Assembly: GCA_911728455.2 (NCBI GenBank)
Contig: OU452225.1
Location: 16,528,731-16,592,730 of the forward strand
Length of the DNA: 64,000 nt
Source of the DNA: Marthasterias glacialis
Lineage: Eukaryota > Echinodermata > Asteroidea > Forcipulatida > Asteriidae
Direction: 5' to 3'
Shown here: positions 35,826 to 49,926 of the stretch, piece by piece
Layout: every line of letters starts with the position of its first letter
Position numbering within the stretch: position 1 is the first letter of the stretch
Translations under genes and position numbers: made by a program
Notes under the pieces: model-generated
Told to the model about the DNA's origin: nothing
Database searches by the model: none
The model's input: only the letters and a program-made list of their open reading frames with translations

Positions 35826-37500
35826 ATCACTCTCATTGGATTGTTGTATAGCTAAATTGGTATGACACTCATTGTCACCAATCTGCAGACACCTTCTGCT
35901 GGTCTTTGCAATATAGTTGTAAGTTCTTTCATAAATCACTCTCATTGGATTGTTGTGTAGGTAGATTGGTATGACACTCACTGTCACCAATCTGCAGACA
36001 CTTTCTGCTGGTCTTTGCAATATAGTTGTAAATTCTTTCATAAAGTACTCTCATTGGACTGTTGTATAGCTAGATTGGTATGACACTCACTGTCACCAAT
36101 CTGCAGACACTTTCTGCTGGTCTTTGCAATATAGTTGTAAGTTCTTTCATATATCACTCTCATTGGATTGTTGTGTAGCTAGATTGGCATGACACTCACT
36201 GTCACCAATCTGCAGACACTTTCTTCTTGTCTTTGCAATATAGTTGTAAGTTCTTTCATAAAGTACTCTCATTGGACTGTTTTATAGCTAGATTGGTATG
36301 ACACTCACTGTCACCAATTTGCAGACACTTTCTTCTGGTCTTTGCAATATAGTTGTAAGTTCTTTCATAAAGTACTCTCATTGGACTGTTGTATAGCTAG
36401 ATTGGTATGACACTCACTGTCACCAATCTGCAGACACTTTCTTCTGGTCTTTGCAATATAGTTGTAAGTTCTTTCATAAGGTACTCTCATTTGACTGTTG
36501 TATAGCTAGATTGGTATGACACTCACTGTGACCAATCTGCTAGACACTTTCTGCTGGTGTTTGGAATAAAGTTGTAAGTTCTTTCATAAATCACTCTCAT
36601 TGGATTGTTGTATAGCTAGATTGGTATGACACTCACTGTCACCAATCTGCAGACAGTTTCTGCTGGTCTTTGCAATATAGTTGTAAGTTCTTTCATAAAT
36701 CACTCTCATTGGACTGTTGCATAGCTAGATTGGTATGACACTCACTGTCACAAATCTGCAGACACTTTCTGCTGGTGTTTGCAATATGGTTGTAAGTTCT
36801 TTCATAAATACTCTCATTGGATTGTTGTATAGCTAGATTGGTATGACACTCACTGTCACCAATCTGCAGACACTTTCTACTGGTCTTTGCAATATAGTTG
36901 TAAGTTTTTTTCATAAATCACTCTCATTGGATTGTTGTATAGCTAGATTGGTATGACACTCACTGTCACCAATCTGCAGACACTTTCTGCTGGTCTTTGC
37001 AATATAGTTGTAAATTCTTTCATAAAGTACTCTCATTGGACTGTTGTATAGCTAGATTGGTATGACACTCACTGTCACCAATCTGCAGACACTTTCTGCT
37101 GGTCTTTGCAAAATAGTTGTAAGTTCTTTCATAAATCACTCTCATTTGATTGTTGTATAGCTAGATTGATATGACACTCACTGTCACCAATCTGCAGACA
37201 CTTTCTGCTGGTCTTTGCAATATAGTTGTAAATTCTTTCATAAAGTACTCTCATTGGACTGTTGTATAGCTAGATTGGTATGACACTCATTGTCACCAAT
37301 CTGCAGACACTTTCTTCTGGTCTTTGCAGTATAGTTGTAAGTTCTTTCATAAATCACTCTCATTGGATTGTTGTGTAGCTAGATTGGTATGACACTCACT
37401 GTCACCAATCTGCAGACACTCTCTGGTGGTCTTTGCAATATAGTTGTAAGTTCTTTCATAAGGTACTCTCATTGGACTGTTGTATAGCTAGATTGGTATG
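35826..37500 (+). repeat. 16-monomer higher-order block, copy 2
   Basis: Second copy of the 1746-bp block, differing from copy 1 by scattered single bases. The homology ends where the following monomer has the 4-bp hairpin-loop deletion. Confidence 0.75.
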
Positions 37501-38929
37501 ACACTGTCACCAATCTGCAGACACTTTCTGCTGGTCTGTGCAATATAGTTGTAAGTTCTGTCATAAAATACTCTCATTGGATTGTTGTGTAGCTAAATTG
37601 GTATGACACTCACTGTCACCAATCTGCAGACACTTTCTGCTGGTCTTTGCTATATAGTTGTAAGATCTTTCATAAATCACTCTCATTGGACTGTTGTAAA
37701 GCTAGATTGGTATGACACTCACTGTCACCAATCTGCAGACACTTTCTGCTGGTCTTTGCAATATAGTTGTAAGTTCTTTCATAAAGTACTCTCATTGGAC
37801 TGTTGTATAGCTAGATTGGTATGACACTGTCACCAATCTGCAGACACTTTCTGCTGGTCTTTGCAATATAGTTGTAAGTTCTGTCATAAAATACTCTCAG
37901 TGGATTGTTGTATAGCTAAATTGGTATGACACTCACTGTCACCAATCTGTAGACACTTTCTGCTGGTCTTTGCAATATAGTTGTAAGTTCTTTCATAAAT
38001 CACTCTCATTGGACTGTTGTATAGCTAGATTGGTATGACACTCACTGTCACCAATCTGCAGACACTTTCTGCTGGTCTTTGCAATGTAGTTGTAAATTCT
38101 TTCATAAAGTACTCTCATTGGACTGTTGTATAGCTAGATTGGTATGACACTCACTGTCACCAATCTGCAGACACTCTCTGCTGGTCTTTGCAATATAGTT
38201 GTAAGTTCTTTCATAAAGTACTCTCACTGGACTGTTGTATAGCTAGATTTGTATTACACTCACTGTCACCAATCTGCTAGACACTTTCTGCTGGTTTTTG
38301 CAATATAGTTGTAAGTTCTTTCATAAATCACTCTCATTGGACTGTTGTATAGCTAGATTGGTATGACACTCACTGTCACCAATCTGCAGACACTTTCTGC
38401 TGGTCTTCGCAATATAGTTGTAAGTTCCTTCATAAAGTACTCTCATTGGACTGTTGTATAGCTAGATTGGTATGACACTGTCACCAATCTGCAGACACTT
38501 TCTGCTGGTCTTTGCAATATAGTTGTAAGTTCTGTCATAAAATACTCTCATTGGATTGTTGTGTAGCTAAATTGGTATGACACTCACTGTCACCAATCTG
38601 CAGACACTTTCTACTGGTCTTTGCAATATACTTGTAAGTTCTTTCATAAAGTACTCTCATTGGACTGTTGTATAGCTAGAATGGTATGACACTCACTGTC
38701 ACCAATCTGCAGACACTTTCTGCTGGTCTTTGCTATATAGTTGTAAGTTCTTTCATAAATCACTCTCATTGGACTGTTGTAAAGCTAGATTGGTATGACA
38801 CTCACTGTCACCAATCTGCAGACACTTTCTGCTGGTCTTTGCAATATAGTTGTAAGTTCTTTCATAAAGTACTCTCATTGGACTGTTGTATAGCTAGATT
38901 GGTATGACACTGTCACCAATCTGCAGACA

Positions 38930-41250
38930 CTTTCTGCTGGTAATTGCAATATAGTTGTAAGTTCTTTGATAAAGTACTCTCATTGGACTGTTGTATAGCT
39001 AGATTGGTATGACACTCACTGTCACCAATCTGCAGTCACTTTCTGCTGGTCTTTGCAATGTAGTTGTAAGTTTTTTGATAAATCACTCTCATTGGATTGT
39101 TGTATAGCTAGATTCTTATGACACTCACTGTCACCAATCTGCAGACACTTTCTGCTGGTCTTTGCAATGTAGTTGTAAGTTCTTTCATAAAGTACTCTCA
39201 TTGGACTGTTGTATAGCTAGATTGGTATGACACTCACTGTCACCAATCTGCAGACACTCTCTGCTGGTCTTTGCAATATAGTTGTAAGTTCTTTCATAAA
39301 GTACTCTCATTGGACTGTTGTATAGCTAGATTGGTATTACACTCACTGTCACCAATCTGCAGACACTTTCTTCTGGTCTTTGCAATATAGTTGTAAGTTC
39401 TTTCATAAAGTACTCTCATTGGACTGTTGTATAGCTAGATTGGTATGACACTGTCACCAATCTGCAGACACTTTCTGCTGGTAATTGCAATATAGTTGTA
39501 AGTTCTTTCATAAAGTACTCTCATTGGACTGTTGTATAGCTAGATTGGTATGACACTCACTGTCACCAATCTGCAGTCACTTTCTGCTGGTCTTTGCAAT
39601 AAAGTTGTAAGTTTTTTGATAAATCACTCTCATTGGATTGTTGTATAGCTAGATTGGTATGACACTCACTGTCACCAATCTGCAGATACTTTCTGCTGGT
39701 CTTTGCAATGTAGTTGTAAATTCTTTCATAAAGTACTCTCATTGGACTGTTGTATAGCTAGATTGTATGACACTCACTGTCACCAATCTGCAGACACTCT
39801 CTGCTGGTCTTTGCAATTTAGTTGTAAGTTCTTTCATAAAGTACTCTCATTGGACTGTTGTATAGCTAGATTGGTATTACACTCACTGTCACCAATCTGC
39901 TAGACACTTTCTGCTGGTTTTTGCAATATAGTTGTAAGTTCTTTCATAAATCACTCTCATTGGACTGTTGTATAGCTAGATTGGTATGACACTCACTGTC
40001 ACCAATCTGCAGACACTTTCTGCTGGTCTTCGCAATATAGTTGTAAGTTCCTTCCTAAAGTACTCTCATTGGACTGTTGTATAGCTAGATTGGTATGACA
40101 CTGTCACCAATCTGCAGACACTTTCTGCTGGTCTTTGCAATATAGTTGTAAGTTCTGTCATAAAATACTCTCATTGGATTGTTGTGTAGCTAAATTGGTA
40201 TGACACTCACTGTCACCAATCTGCAGACACTTTCTGCTGGTCTTTGCAATATACTTGTAAGTTCTTTCATAAAGTACTCTCATTGGACTGTTGTATAGCT
40301 AAATTGGTATGACACTCACTGTCACCAATCTGCAGACACTTTCTGCTGGTCTTTGCTATATAGTTGTAAGTTCTTTCATAAAGTACTCTCATTGGACTGT
40401 TGTAAAGCTAGATTGGTATGACACTCACTGTCACCAATCTGCAGACACTTTCTGCTGGTCTTTGCAATATAGTTGTAAGTTCTTTCATAAAGTACTCTCA
40501 TTGGACTGTTGTATAGCTAGATTGGTATGACACTGTCACCAATCTGCAGACACTTTCTGCTGGTCTTTGCAATATAGTTGCAAGTTCTGTCATAAAATAC
40601 TCTCATTGGATTGTTGTGTAGCTAAATTGATATGACACTCACTGTCACCAATCTGTAGACACTTTCTGCTGGTCTTTGCAATATAGTTGTAAGTTCTTTC
40701 ATAAATCACTCTCATTGGACTGTTGTATAGCTAGATTGGTATGACACTCACTGTCACCAATCTGCAGACACTTTCTGCTGGTCTTTGCAATGTAGTTGTA
40801 AATTCTTTCATAAAGTACTCTCATTGGACTGTTGTATAGCTAGATTGGTATGACACTCACTGTCACCAATCTGCAGACAATCTCTGCTGGTCTTTGCAAT
40901 ATAGTTGTAAGTTCTTTCATAAAGTACTCTCATTGGACTGTTGTATAGCTAGATTGGTATTACGCTCACTGTCACCAATCTGCTAGACACTTTCTGCTGG
41001 TTTTTGCAATATAGTTGTAAGTTCTTTCATAAATCACTCTCATTTGACTGTTGTATAGCTAGATTGGTATGACACTCACTGTCACCAATCTGCAGACACT
41101 TTCTGCTGGTCTTCGCAATATAGTTGTAAGTTCCTTCATAAAGTACTCTCATTGGACTGTTGTATAGCTAGATTGGTATGACACTGTCACCAATCTGCAG
41201 ACACTTTCTGCTGGTCTTTGCAATATAGTTGCAAGTTCTGTCATAAAATA
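38930..41250 (+). repeat. Higher-order block of the 109-bp satellite (period 2820 bp), copy 1
   Basis: Rare variants recur exactly 2820 bp later: GATTCTTATG at 39111 and 41931, GGTAATTGCAA at about 38940 and 41760, GATTGTATGACAC at about 39760 and 42580, TCTTCGCAATATAG at about 41110 and 43930. Confidence 0.8.
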
Positions 41251-41749
41251 CTCTCATTGGATTGTTGTGTAGCTAAATTGGTATGACACTCACTGTCACC
41301 AATCTGTAGACACTTTCTGCTGGTCTTTGCAATATAGTTGTAAGTTCTTTCATAAATCACTCTCATTGGACTGTTGTATAGCTAGATTGGTATGACACTC
41401 ACTGTCACCAATCTGCAGACACTTTCTGCTGGTCTTTGCAATGTAGTTGTAAATTCTTTCATAAAGTACTCTCATTGGACTGTTGTATAGCTAGATTGGT
41501 ATGACACTCACTGTCACCAATCTGCAGACACTCTCTGCTGGTCTTTGCAATATAGTTGTAAGTTCTTTCATAAAGTACTCTCATTGGACTGTTGTATAGC
41601 TAGATTGGTATTACGCTCACTGTCACCAATCTGCTAGACACTTTCTGCTGGTTTTTGCAATATAGTTGTAAGTTCTTTCATAAATCACTCTCATTTGACT
41701 GTTGTATAGCTAGATTGGTATGACACTCACTGTCACCAATCTGCAGACA

Positions 41750-44070
41750 CTTTCTGCTGGTAATTGCAATATAGTTGTAAGTTCTTTCATAAAGTACTCT
41801 CATTGGACTGTTGTATAGCTAGATTGGTATGACACTCACTGTCACCAATCTGCAGTCACTTTCTGCTGGTCTTTGCAATGTAGTTGTAAGTTTTTTGATA
41901 AATCACTCTCATTGGATTGTTGTATAGCTAGATTCTTATGACACTCACTGTCACCAATCTGCAGACACTTTCTGCTGGTCTTTGCAATGTAGTTGTAAAT
42001 TCTTTCATAAAGTACTCTCATTGGACTGTTGTATAGCTAGATTGGTATGACACTCACTGTCACCAATCTGCAGACACTCTCTGCTGGTCTTTGCAATATA
42101 GTTGTAAGTTCTTTCATAAAGTACTCTCATTGGACTGTTGTATAGCTAGATTGGTATTACACTCACTGTCACCAATCTGCAGACACTTTCTTCTGGTCTT
42201 TGCAATATAGTTGTAAGTTCTTTCATAAAGTACTCTCATTGGACTGTTGTATAGCTAGATTGGTATGACACTGTCACCAATCTGCAGACACTTTCTGCTG
42301 GTAATTGCAATATAGTTGTAAGTTCTTTCATAAAGTACTCTCATTGGACTGTTGTATAGCTAGATTGGTATGACACTCACTGTCACCAATCTGCAGTCAC
42401 TTTCTGCTGGTCTTTGCAATAAAGTTGTAAGTTTTTTGATAAATCACTCTCATTGGATTGTTGTATAGCTAGATTGGTATGACACTCACTGTCACCAATC
42501 TGCAGACACTTTCTGCTGGTCTTTGCAATGTAGTTGTAAATTCTTTCATAAAGTACTCTCATTGGACTGTTGTATAGCTAGATTGTATGACACTCACTGT
42601 CACCAATCTGCAGACACTCTCTGCTGGTCTTTGCAATTTAGTTGTAAGTTCTTTCATAAAGTACTCTCATTGGACTGTTGTATAGCTAGATTGGTATTAC
42701 ACTCACTGTCACCAATCTGCTAGACACTTTCTGCTGGTTTTTGCAATATAGTTGTAAGTTCTTTCATAAATCACTCTCATTGGACTGTTGTATAGCTAGA
42801 TTGGTATGACACTCACTGTCACCAATCTGCAGACACTTTCTGCTGGTCTTCGCAATATAGTTGTAAGTTCCTTCATAAAGTACTCTCATTGGACTGTTGT
42901 ATAGCTAGATTGGTATGACACTGTCACCAATCTGCAGACACTTTCTGCTGGTCTTTGCAATATAGTTGTAAGTTCTGTCATAAAATACTCTCATTGGATT
43001 GTTGTGTAGCTAAATTGGTATGACACTCACTGTCACCAATCTGCAGACACTTTCTACTGGTCTTTGCAATATACTTGTAAGTTCTTTCATAAAGTACTCT
43101 CATTGGACTGTTGTATAGCTAAATTGGTATGACACTCACTGTCACCAATCTGCAGACACTTTCTGCTGGTCTTTGCTATATAGTTGTAAGTTCTTTCATA
43201 AATCACTCTCATTGGACTGTTGTAAAGCTAGATTGGTATGACACTCACTGTCACCAATCTGCAGACACTTTCTGCTGGTCTTTGCAATATAGTTGTAAGT
43301 TCTTTCATAAAGTACTCTCATTGGACTGTTGTATAGCTAGATTGGTATGACACTGTCACCAATCTGCAGACACTTTCTGCTGGTCTTTGCAATATAGTTG
43401 CAAGTTCTGTCATAAAATACTCTCATTGGATTGTTGTGTAGCTAAATTGGTATGACACTCACTGTCACCAATCTGTAGACACTTTCTGCTGGTCTTTGCA
43501 ATATAGTTGTAAGTTCTTTCATAAATCACTCTCATTGGACTGTTGTATAGCTAGATTGGTATGACACTCACTGTCACCAATCTGCAGACACTTTCTGCTG
43601 GTCTTTGCAATGTAGTTGTAAATTCTTTCATAAAGTACTCTCATTGGACTGTTGTATAGCTAGATTGGTATGACACTCACTGTCACCAATCTGCAGACAC
43701 TCTCTGCTGGTCTTTGCAATATAGTTGTAAGTTCTTTCATAAAGTACTCTCATTGGACTGTTGTATAGCTAGATTGGTATTACGCTCACTGTCACCAATC
43801 TGCTAGACACTTTCTGCTGGTTTTTGCAATATAGTTGTAAGTTCTTTCATAAATCACTCTCATTTGACTGTTGTATAGCTAGATTGGTATGACACTCACT
43901 GTCACCAATCTGCAGACACCTTCTGCTGGTCTTCGCAATATAGTTGTAAGTTCCTTCATAAAGTACTCTCATTGGACTGTTGTATAGCTAGATTGGTATG
44001 ACACTGTCACCAATCTGCAGACACTTTCTGCTGGTCTTTGCAATATAGTTGTAAGTTCTGTCATAAAATA
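41750..44070 (+). repeat. Higher-order block (period 2820 bp), copy 2
   Basis: Copy 2 of the 2820-bp block. Between the two copies, a six-monomer 654-bp duplication is also visible (ATCTGTAGACAC followed by TATTACGCTCAC near 40651-41000 and 41310-41660), so duplications are nested. Confidence 0.8.
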
Positions 44071-46425
44071 CTCTCATTGGATTGTTGTGTAGCTAAATTG
44101 GTATGACACTCACTGTCACCAATCTGCAGACACTTTCTACTGGTCTTTGCAATATACTTGTAAGTTCTTTCATAAAGTACTCTCATTGGACTGTTGTATA
44201 GCTAGATTGGTATGACACTCACTGTCACCAATCTGCAGACACTTTCTGCTGGTCTTTGCTATATAGTTGTAAGTTCTTTCATAAATCACTCTCATTGGAC
44301 TGTTGTAAAGCTAGATTGGTGTGACACTCACTGTCACCAATCTGCAGACACTCTCTGCTGGTCTTTGCAATATAGTTGTAAGTTCTTTCATAAAGTACTC
44401 TCATTGGACTGTTGTATAGCTAGATTGGTATGACACTGTCACCAATCTGCAGACACTTTCTGCTGGTCTTTGCAATATAGTTGTAAGTTCTGTCATAAAA
44501 TACTCTCATTGGATTGTTGTGTAGCTAAATTGGTATGACACTCACTGTCACCAATCTGTAGACACTTTCTGCTGGTCTTTGCAATATAGTTGTAAGTTCT
44601 TTCATAAATCACTCTCATTGGACTGTTGTATAGCTAGATTGGTATAACACTCACTGTCACCAATCTGTAGACACTTTCTGCTGGTCTTTGCAATATAGTT
44701 GTAAGTTCTTTCATAAAGTACTCTCATTGGACTGTTGTATAGCTAGATTGGTATGACACTCACTGTCACCAATCTGCAGTCACTTTCTGCTGGTCTTTGC
44801 AATATAGTTGTAAGTTCTTTCATAAAGTACTCTCATTGGACTGTTGTATAGCTAGATTGGTATGACACTCACTGTCACCAATCTGCAGTCACTTTCTGCT
44901 GGTCTTTGCAATAAAGTTGTAAGTTCTTTCATAAAGTACTCTCATTGGACTGTTGTATAGCTAGATTGGTATGACACTGTCACCAATCTGCAGACACTTT
45001 CTGCTGGTCTTTGCAATATAGTTGTAAGTTCTGTCATAAAATACTCTCATTGGATTGTTGTATAGCTAGATTGGTATGACACTCACTGTCACCAATCTGC
45101 AGACACTTTCTGCTGGTCTTTGCAATGTAGTTGTAAATTCTTTCATAAAGTACTCTCATTGGACTGTTGTATAGCTAGATTGGTATGACACTCACTGTCA
45201 CCAATCTGCAGACACTCTCTGCTGGTCTTTGCAATATAGTTGTAAGTTCTTTCATAAAGTACTCTCATTGGACTGTTGTATAGCTAGATTGGTATTACAC
45301 TCACTGTCACCAATCTGCTAGACACTTTCTGCTGGTTTTTGCAATATAGTTGTAAGTTCTTTCATAAATCACTCTCATTGGACTGTTGTATAGCTAGATT
45401 GGTATGACACTCACTTTCACCAATCTGCAGACACTTTCTGCTGGTCTTTGCAATATAGTTGTAAGTTCTGTCATAAAATACTCTCATTGGATTGTTGTGT
45501 AGCTAAATTGGTATGACACTCACTGTCACCAATCTGCTGACACTTTCTACTGGTCTTTGCAATATAGTTGTAAGTTCTTTCATAAAGTACTCTCATTGGA
45601 CTGTTGTATAGCTAGATTGGTATGACACTCACTGTCACCAATCTGCTGACACTTTCTGCTGGTCTTTGCTATATAGTTGTAAGTTCTTTCATAAATCACT
45701 CTCATTGGACTGTTGTAAAGCTAGATTGGTATGACACTCACTGTCACCAATCTGCAGACACTTTCTGCTGGTCTTTGCAATATAGTTGTAAGTTCTTTCA
45801 TAAAGTACTCTCCTTGGACTGTTGTATAGCTAGATTGGTATGACACTGTCACCAATCTGCAGACACTTTCTGCTGGTCTTTGCAATATAGTTGTAAGTTC
45901 TGTCATAAAATACTCTCATTGGATTGTTGTGTAGCTAAATTGGTATGACACTCACTGTCACCAATCTGTAGACACTTTCTGCTGGTCTTTGCAATATAGT
46001 TGTAAGTTCTTTCATAAATCACTCTCATTGGACTGTTGTATAGCTAGATTGGTATAACACTCACTGTCACCAATCTGCAGACACTTTCTACTGGTCTTTG
46101 CAATATAGTTGTAAGTTCTTTCATAAATCACTCTCATTGGACTGTTGTACAGCTAGATTGGTATGACACTCACTGTCACCAATCTGCAGACACTTTCTGC
46201 TGGTCTTTGCAATATAGTTGTAAGTTCTTTCATAAATCACTCTCATTGGACTGTTGTAAAGCTAGATTGGTATGACACTCACTGTCACCAATCTGCAGAC
46301 ACTTTCTGCTGGTCTTTGCAATATAGTTGTAAGTTCTTTCATAAAGTACTCTCATTGGACTGTTGTATAGCTAGATTGGTATGACACTCACTGTCACCAA
46401 TCTGCAGACACTCTCTGCTGGTCAT

Positions 46426-47104
46426 GGCAATCATAACAGGAAATACTGCAAAATGATAGGACACAAAATGGAAATTTAATTTATGATCCAATCTTGGCAG
46501 ACACGTATAAATGGATGCCTTAACAGAAATGATGGTTATAAATGGATTTCTAGAAGGTATAAGCTTTTTCAGTCAGAGTCACAAATTACAAATCTGAGCC
46601 AAATTGTTTGACTCATTAGGATTAAATCTAAGTCGATCTTAAATCTGTCTTGATTCAGAATTGAGCCAAGTAAGATTAGCTGCATCCTTTTGTTTATACC
46701 ATCCTAACTGTTGATTCTCTCTAGTAACTGTTTTATGTATAATTCTACATACAGAGTAAAAATCATTTGGGTTATCATTGCAATAGTACAGAGAAAATGC
46801 AACATATATCTTACCTTGGCTGTTTCATGCCAAAAACGAGGGAATGAGAAGTGAATGTGCAGATACTTTAGGTGGCTGTTTCATCTGACTTTACTCATAT
46901 CTGTATAGTATACAGCACTGCCTTTTTAAATAAAAATCAAAAGCAGGGTTCCTACACAGATGTTTCGCTTCCTGGAATCATTGTTCATCAGAAAATGAAG
47001 ACAAAGTAACACCCTACAAAAACCATTTGAAGTCTTTTTTGCGAGAATTGGTGATAGTTACATTTTAATTTTTTGTTCAACTTTGGTTTGAACAGAGAAC
47101 GATT
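46426..47104. other. Unassigned unique sequence with probable SINE body at its right end
   Basis: Array ends at CTGGTCATGGCAATC. The region is AT-rich; the last 100 bp may be the body of the minus-strand SINE whose tRNA-like head follows (it continues as CAATCGTTCTCTGTTCAAACC on the minus strand). Confidence 0.45.
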
Positions 47105-47176
47105 GACTGGAGCCGGATTTGAACCTGTGAAAACTGGCTATACGTATCGATGCTCTACCAACTAGGCTATCCAGCT
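47105..47176 (-). mobile_element. tRNA-Lys-like sequence (SINE head or tRNA pseudogene)
   Basis: On the minus strand a 72-nt tRNA shape is readable: acceptor AGCTGGA/TCCAGTC (mostly paired), A-box TAGCCTAGTTGG and GTAGAGCA as in tRNA-Lys, and B-box GGTTCAAATCC. Anticodon and T stems contain mismatches and position 33 is C rather than T, so a functional tRNA is unlikely. Both polymerase III promoter boxes are near consensus, which is typical of SINE heads. Confidence 0.65.
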
Positions 47177-49620
47177 GGATCTGCCTGATAAGTCAGCAGT
47201 GTAGTAGAACAAAAGACAACTTGAATGAACAGTCTTACAGAAGTACTGTTGAATGGATCCATTGATCTACAGTCTGCTTGAGTTCTAAGTTCATTTATAG
47301 GAACCAATCACGATGTGGCTTGGATCTATCTGGGTGCTCAGTCTGTCTCAAGATCCTCAGTACCAGCTCATTACAAGCCATGTAAGTATTTTGATTCATT
47401 ACAATTTCTCCAAAAATATGGTAAATGTTTTTATGAAGTTTAAAAACTTGTGAGGAATTCATTATAGATCCCTTGTGTTATAAAAGACTATAACTTTGCA
47501 CAGTAAGCCAGTAGATGGCTTAAGGTTAAGTTTACAAGGAGAACCCAAACCAGTGTTTGATTGACTCAGATGCATGCATGCACCAGTGCTGTGGTTTTAC
47601 ATTAGACCATGTAAGTACCATGTCCTGCATGCACTCTGTGAATGTTACTTGTATTCAACAGTCCATAATAAAGGATTTGCACTGCTACATATTTACCTTC
47701 ATGTATGGTATAATTGTGTACAATGTGCCTGGATTGATAATGCAATGATAATGCTTCATACCTAATACATTACTCGCAATAGTGAAGTGATTCATCTGGG
47801 GATATCACCCAAAACATGCAATCACGCATCTTCTGGTAGCAGTTGGAAATATTAAACAGTTAAGCCCCCAACCATGGGTTACAGTGAAGTTCACTTGCCA
47901 GTGTGTAATACATATGAGCAGTAGTATGGTACCATCACCCAGCATAGTGAACATGGTGAAAGGGCCTTGCTTGAATGACTTGTCCCAAGGGCAAGTTCAT
48001 TGTCAACTGCAAAGTTTTCAGAAGCTGTTTCATCATAGAAATATTCATGAGTCTCTATCTGGCAAGTTGTCCCATAAACTGTACAAAGGAAGTACTCAAG
48101 ACACCCGTAATCCCCTTAATCCCTTGCAACATCCCCCTGGTGTGGACAAATGTGCTTTGTCAAGACCTGCCACGTCCATTTGTTCACTTAACCATTTTGG
48201 GAATCTTAGATTTTTCACGAAGTATGGCCTTTTGCTGTATACATGTAGTTTATAAAATCGCTTCATTCCTTTTGCTTCATGAGCTCGAATCTCATGAAGT
48301 GGTAGAAAAAAATAATAAGAAAAACACAAGACATATTACCAAATTCTTAATCAAACCTCCTGCATTTTTTTTTCAGCGCTGAACCATGCGAAAAGGGTCT
48401 TCACCGTAAACATTAAGTTCCACTAAACAATATGATATCGTTAAGAAATGTACATCTCCAGGTATCATAACTTATGAAAAAAACAGTGAAAAGACAAACC
48501 CAGTATGTTGCCGAATCATTTCAATGACTAAAACATTTAACAAATGTATTGTCAATTGTCAGCATGCGCTGCCTCAACACCTAAATTTTAGTAAACTGTC
48601 AGGTACATGAGAAGTGTAATGTGCTTGCTCAGTTTTTACTTTTATCAAATGCATTCATACTTTCCGAGGAAGGCGATCAGTTTCACACTGGGAGCCCCCT
48701 GGTCCTAATCATTTAATCCCCATTTAAGTTGCACAATGCCTACTTTGCCCGGCTTGGTATTTTCATTGTCTGAGAACCTGAAGCCATTGAAGGAACACTT
48801 CCTTTAATGGAGCCGCAACATCTTAATGAGCCTGAATGACCTGTAGTGGATATTGATTATTCAAGTTTACCAGAATCTTTTCATACCTACCTAGGAGAGA
48901 CCCTTATGGTGGTACCGCTAAAAAAAACAGCAGTACCGGTGTAAAAACCGCTTGTTTAATTTTGCAGTCTTCCCTTACTTACTGTGGCGTCACAGTGCTC
49001 CACCAAGCTAAGGACCTGGCCATCAACTGGCTTACGGACTTAATGACAAAGAGATCTATATAGCATTCAACATCATCATCATTACTTAAAAATAAAAAGA
49101 AGGCTGTACAGTTTGAGAACATTAATTTTTAAGAAATGTACCCATGTCACAAACTGTTCCTGCTTACTGACTCGTTTTTGGGTAGCTCTAAAAAATTGTT
49201 CTGGTCTGTGAATTTGACGTCAGAAACTTGTTTCTGGTCGAGGTCACCAAAACATGCCCCTGATGTAAGTTGGATTACAAAGTTGTGGAATCCCAACATC
49301 AAAGGCGCATGGATCAGATTTGCCAGAGGACTTCCCTATGCCAAGGTAGATACCGCATCCCCAATATGATATAAATCAGCTACAATAATTATGAACCCAT
49401 CTAGAACCAGAAATCATAAACATTTTACAAAACAACATTTAATTGATATTGAGTAAAAAGACTCCCCCAAAGGTCACAGAAAAAACTGTGAATGCAGATA
49501 ATGCTGTGACTTAACAGAGCCATTTATCCACAGAATGAAATAAATGAACCATTAGCAGAGGACCTGTTTCGCTAATCTTGGTGTGTCTGAAAGAAATTAG
49601 AATTTAGCCTCCCTGCATGT
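47177..49620. other. Unassigned unique sequence
   Basis: Contains overlapping frames of 123 and 135 codons (47884-48382) in two plus-strand phases plus one antisense. None has a recognisable domain, and their overlap argues against coding. No RNA gene recognised. Confidence 0.45.
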
Positions 49621-49895
49621 CAACAACAGACAATCCCGGTCGCGGCACTTGTGTCCTTGAACAAGATACTTTACCATAATTGCTTTGTCCTTCGGATGGG
49701 ACATTAAGCCGTAGGTCCCGTGTACTAGGATAGTTAGTGCACGTAAAAGAACCCAGAACACTTATCGTGGAAGAGTAGGGGAATTACCCCGGTGTTTCTG
49801 GTTCGCATGGCAAGCATCCTTATCTACAGGTTTCCTCAGGCTTGAGAGTGATTAAGTTCACTTATGAGGCATCCTTGGTTTCATTACCAGAAATG

Positions 49896-49926
<31 letters not shown>

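Larger units (their letters stand above)
32633..46425 (+). repeat. 109-bp satellite array, about 126 monomers
   Basis: The monomer is TTGTAAGTTCTTTCATAAA, then TCACTCTCATTGGACTGTTG, TATAGCTAGATTGGTATGAC, ACTCACTGTCACCAATCTGC, and AGACACTTTCTGCTGGTCTT plus TGCAATATAG. Starts are spaced 109 bp (CTCACTGTCA at 32702, 32811, 32920). Variants include a 4-bp deletion (GACACTGTCACC), CTGCTAGACAC, TAAAGTACTC in place of TAAATCACTC, and GGTAATTGCAA. Every monomer can form an 11-bp hairpin. The identical 66-73-codon frames found in many units are products of periodicity. Both array borders lie inside the window. Confidence 0.97.

Noticed and set aside
34020-46384. Many near-identical 66-73-codon frames in the 109-bp satellite
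   Set aside because: Identical frames recur because the DNA recurs; 109 is not a multiple of three, and substitutions fall evenly at codon positions as far as can be seen.
47105-47176. Functional tRNA-Tyr (GTA falls in the anticodon position)
   Set aside because: Anticodon stem has mismatches and position 33 is C; the D-arm is of tRNA-Lys type, so a SINE head or pseudogene is more likely.
47884-48382. Overlapping 123- and 135-codon frames
   Set aside because: Different phases over the same DNA, no domain, hydrophobic stretches typical of AT-rich chance frames.
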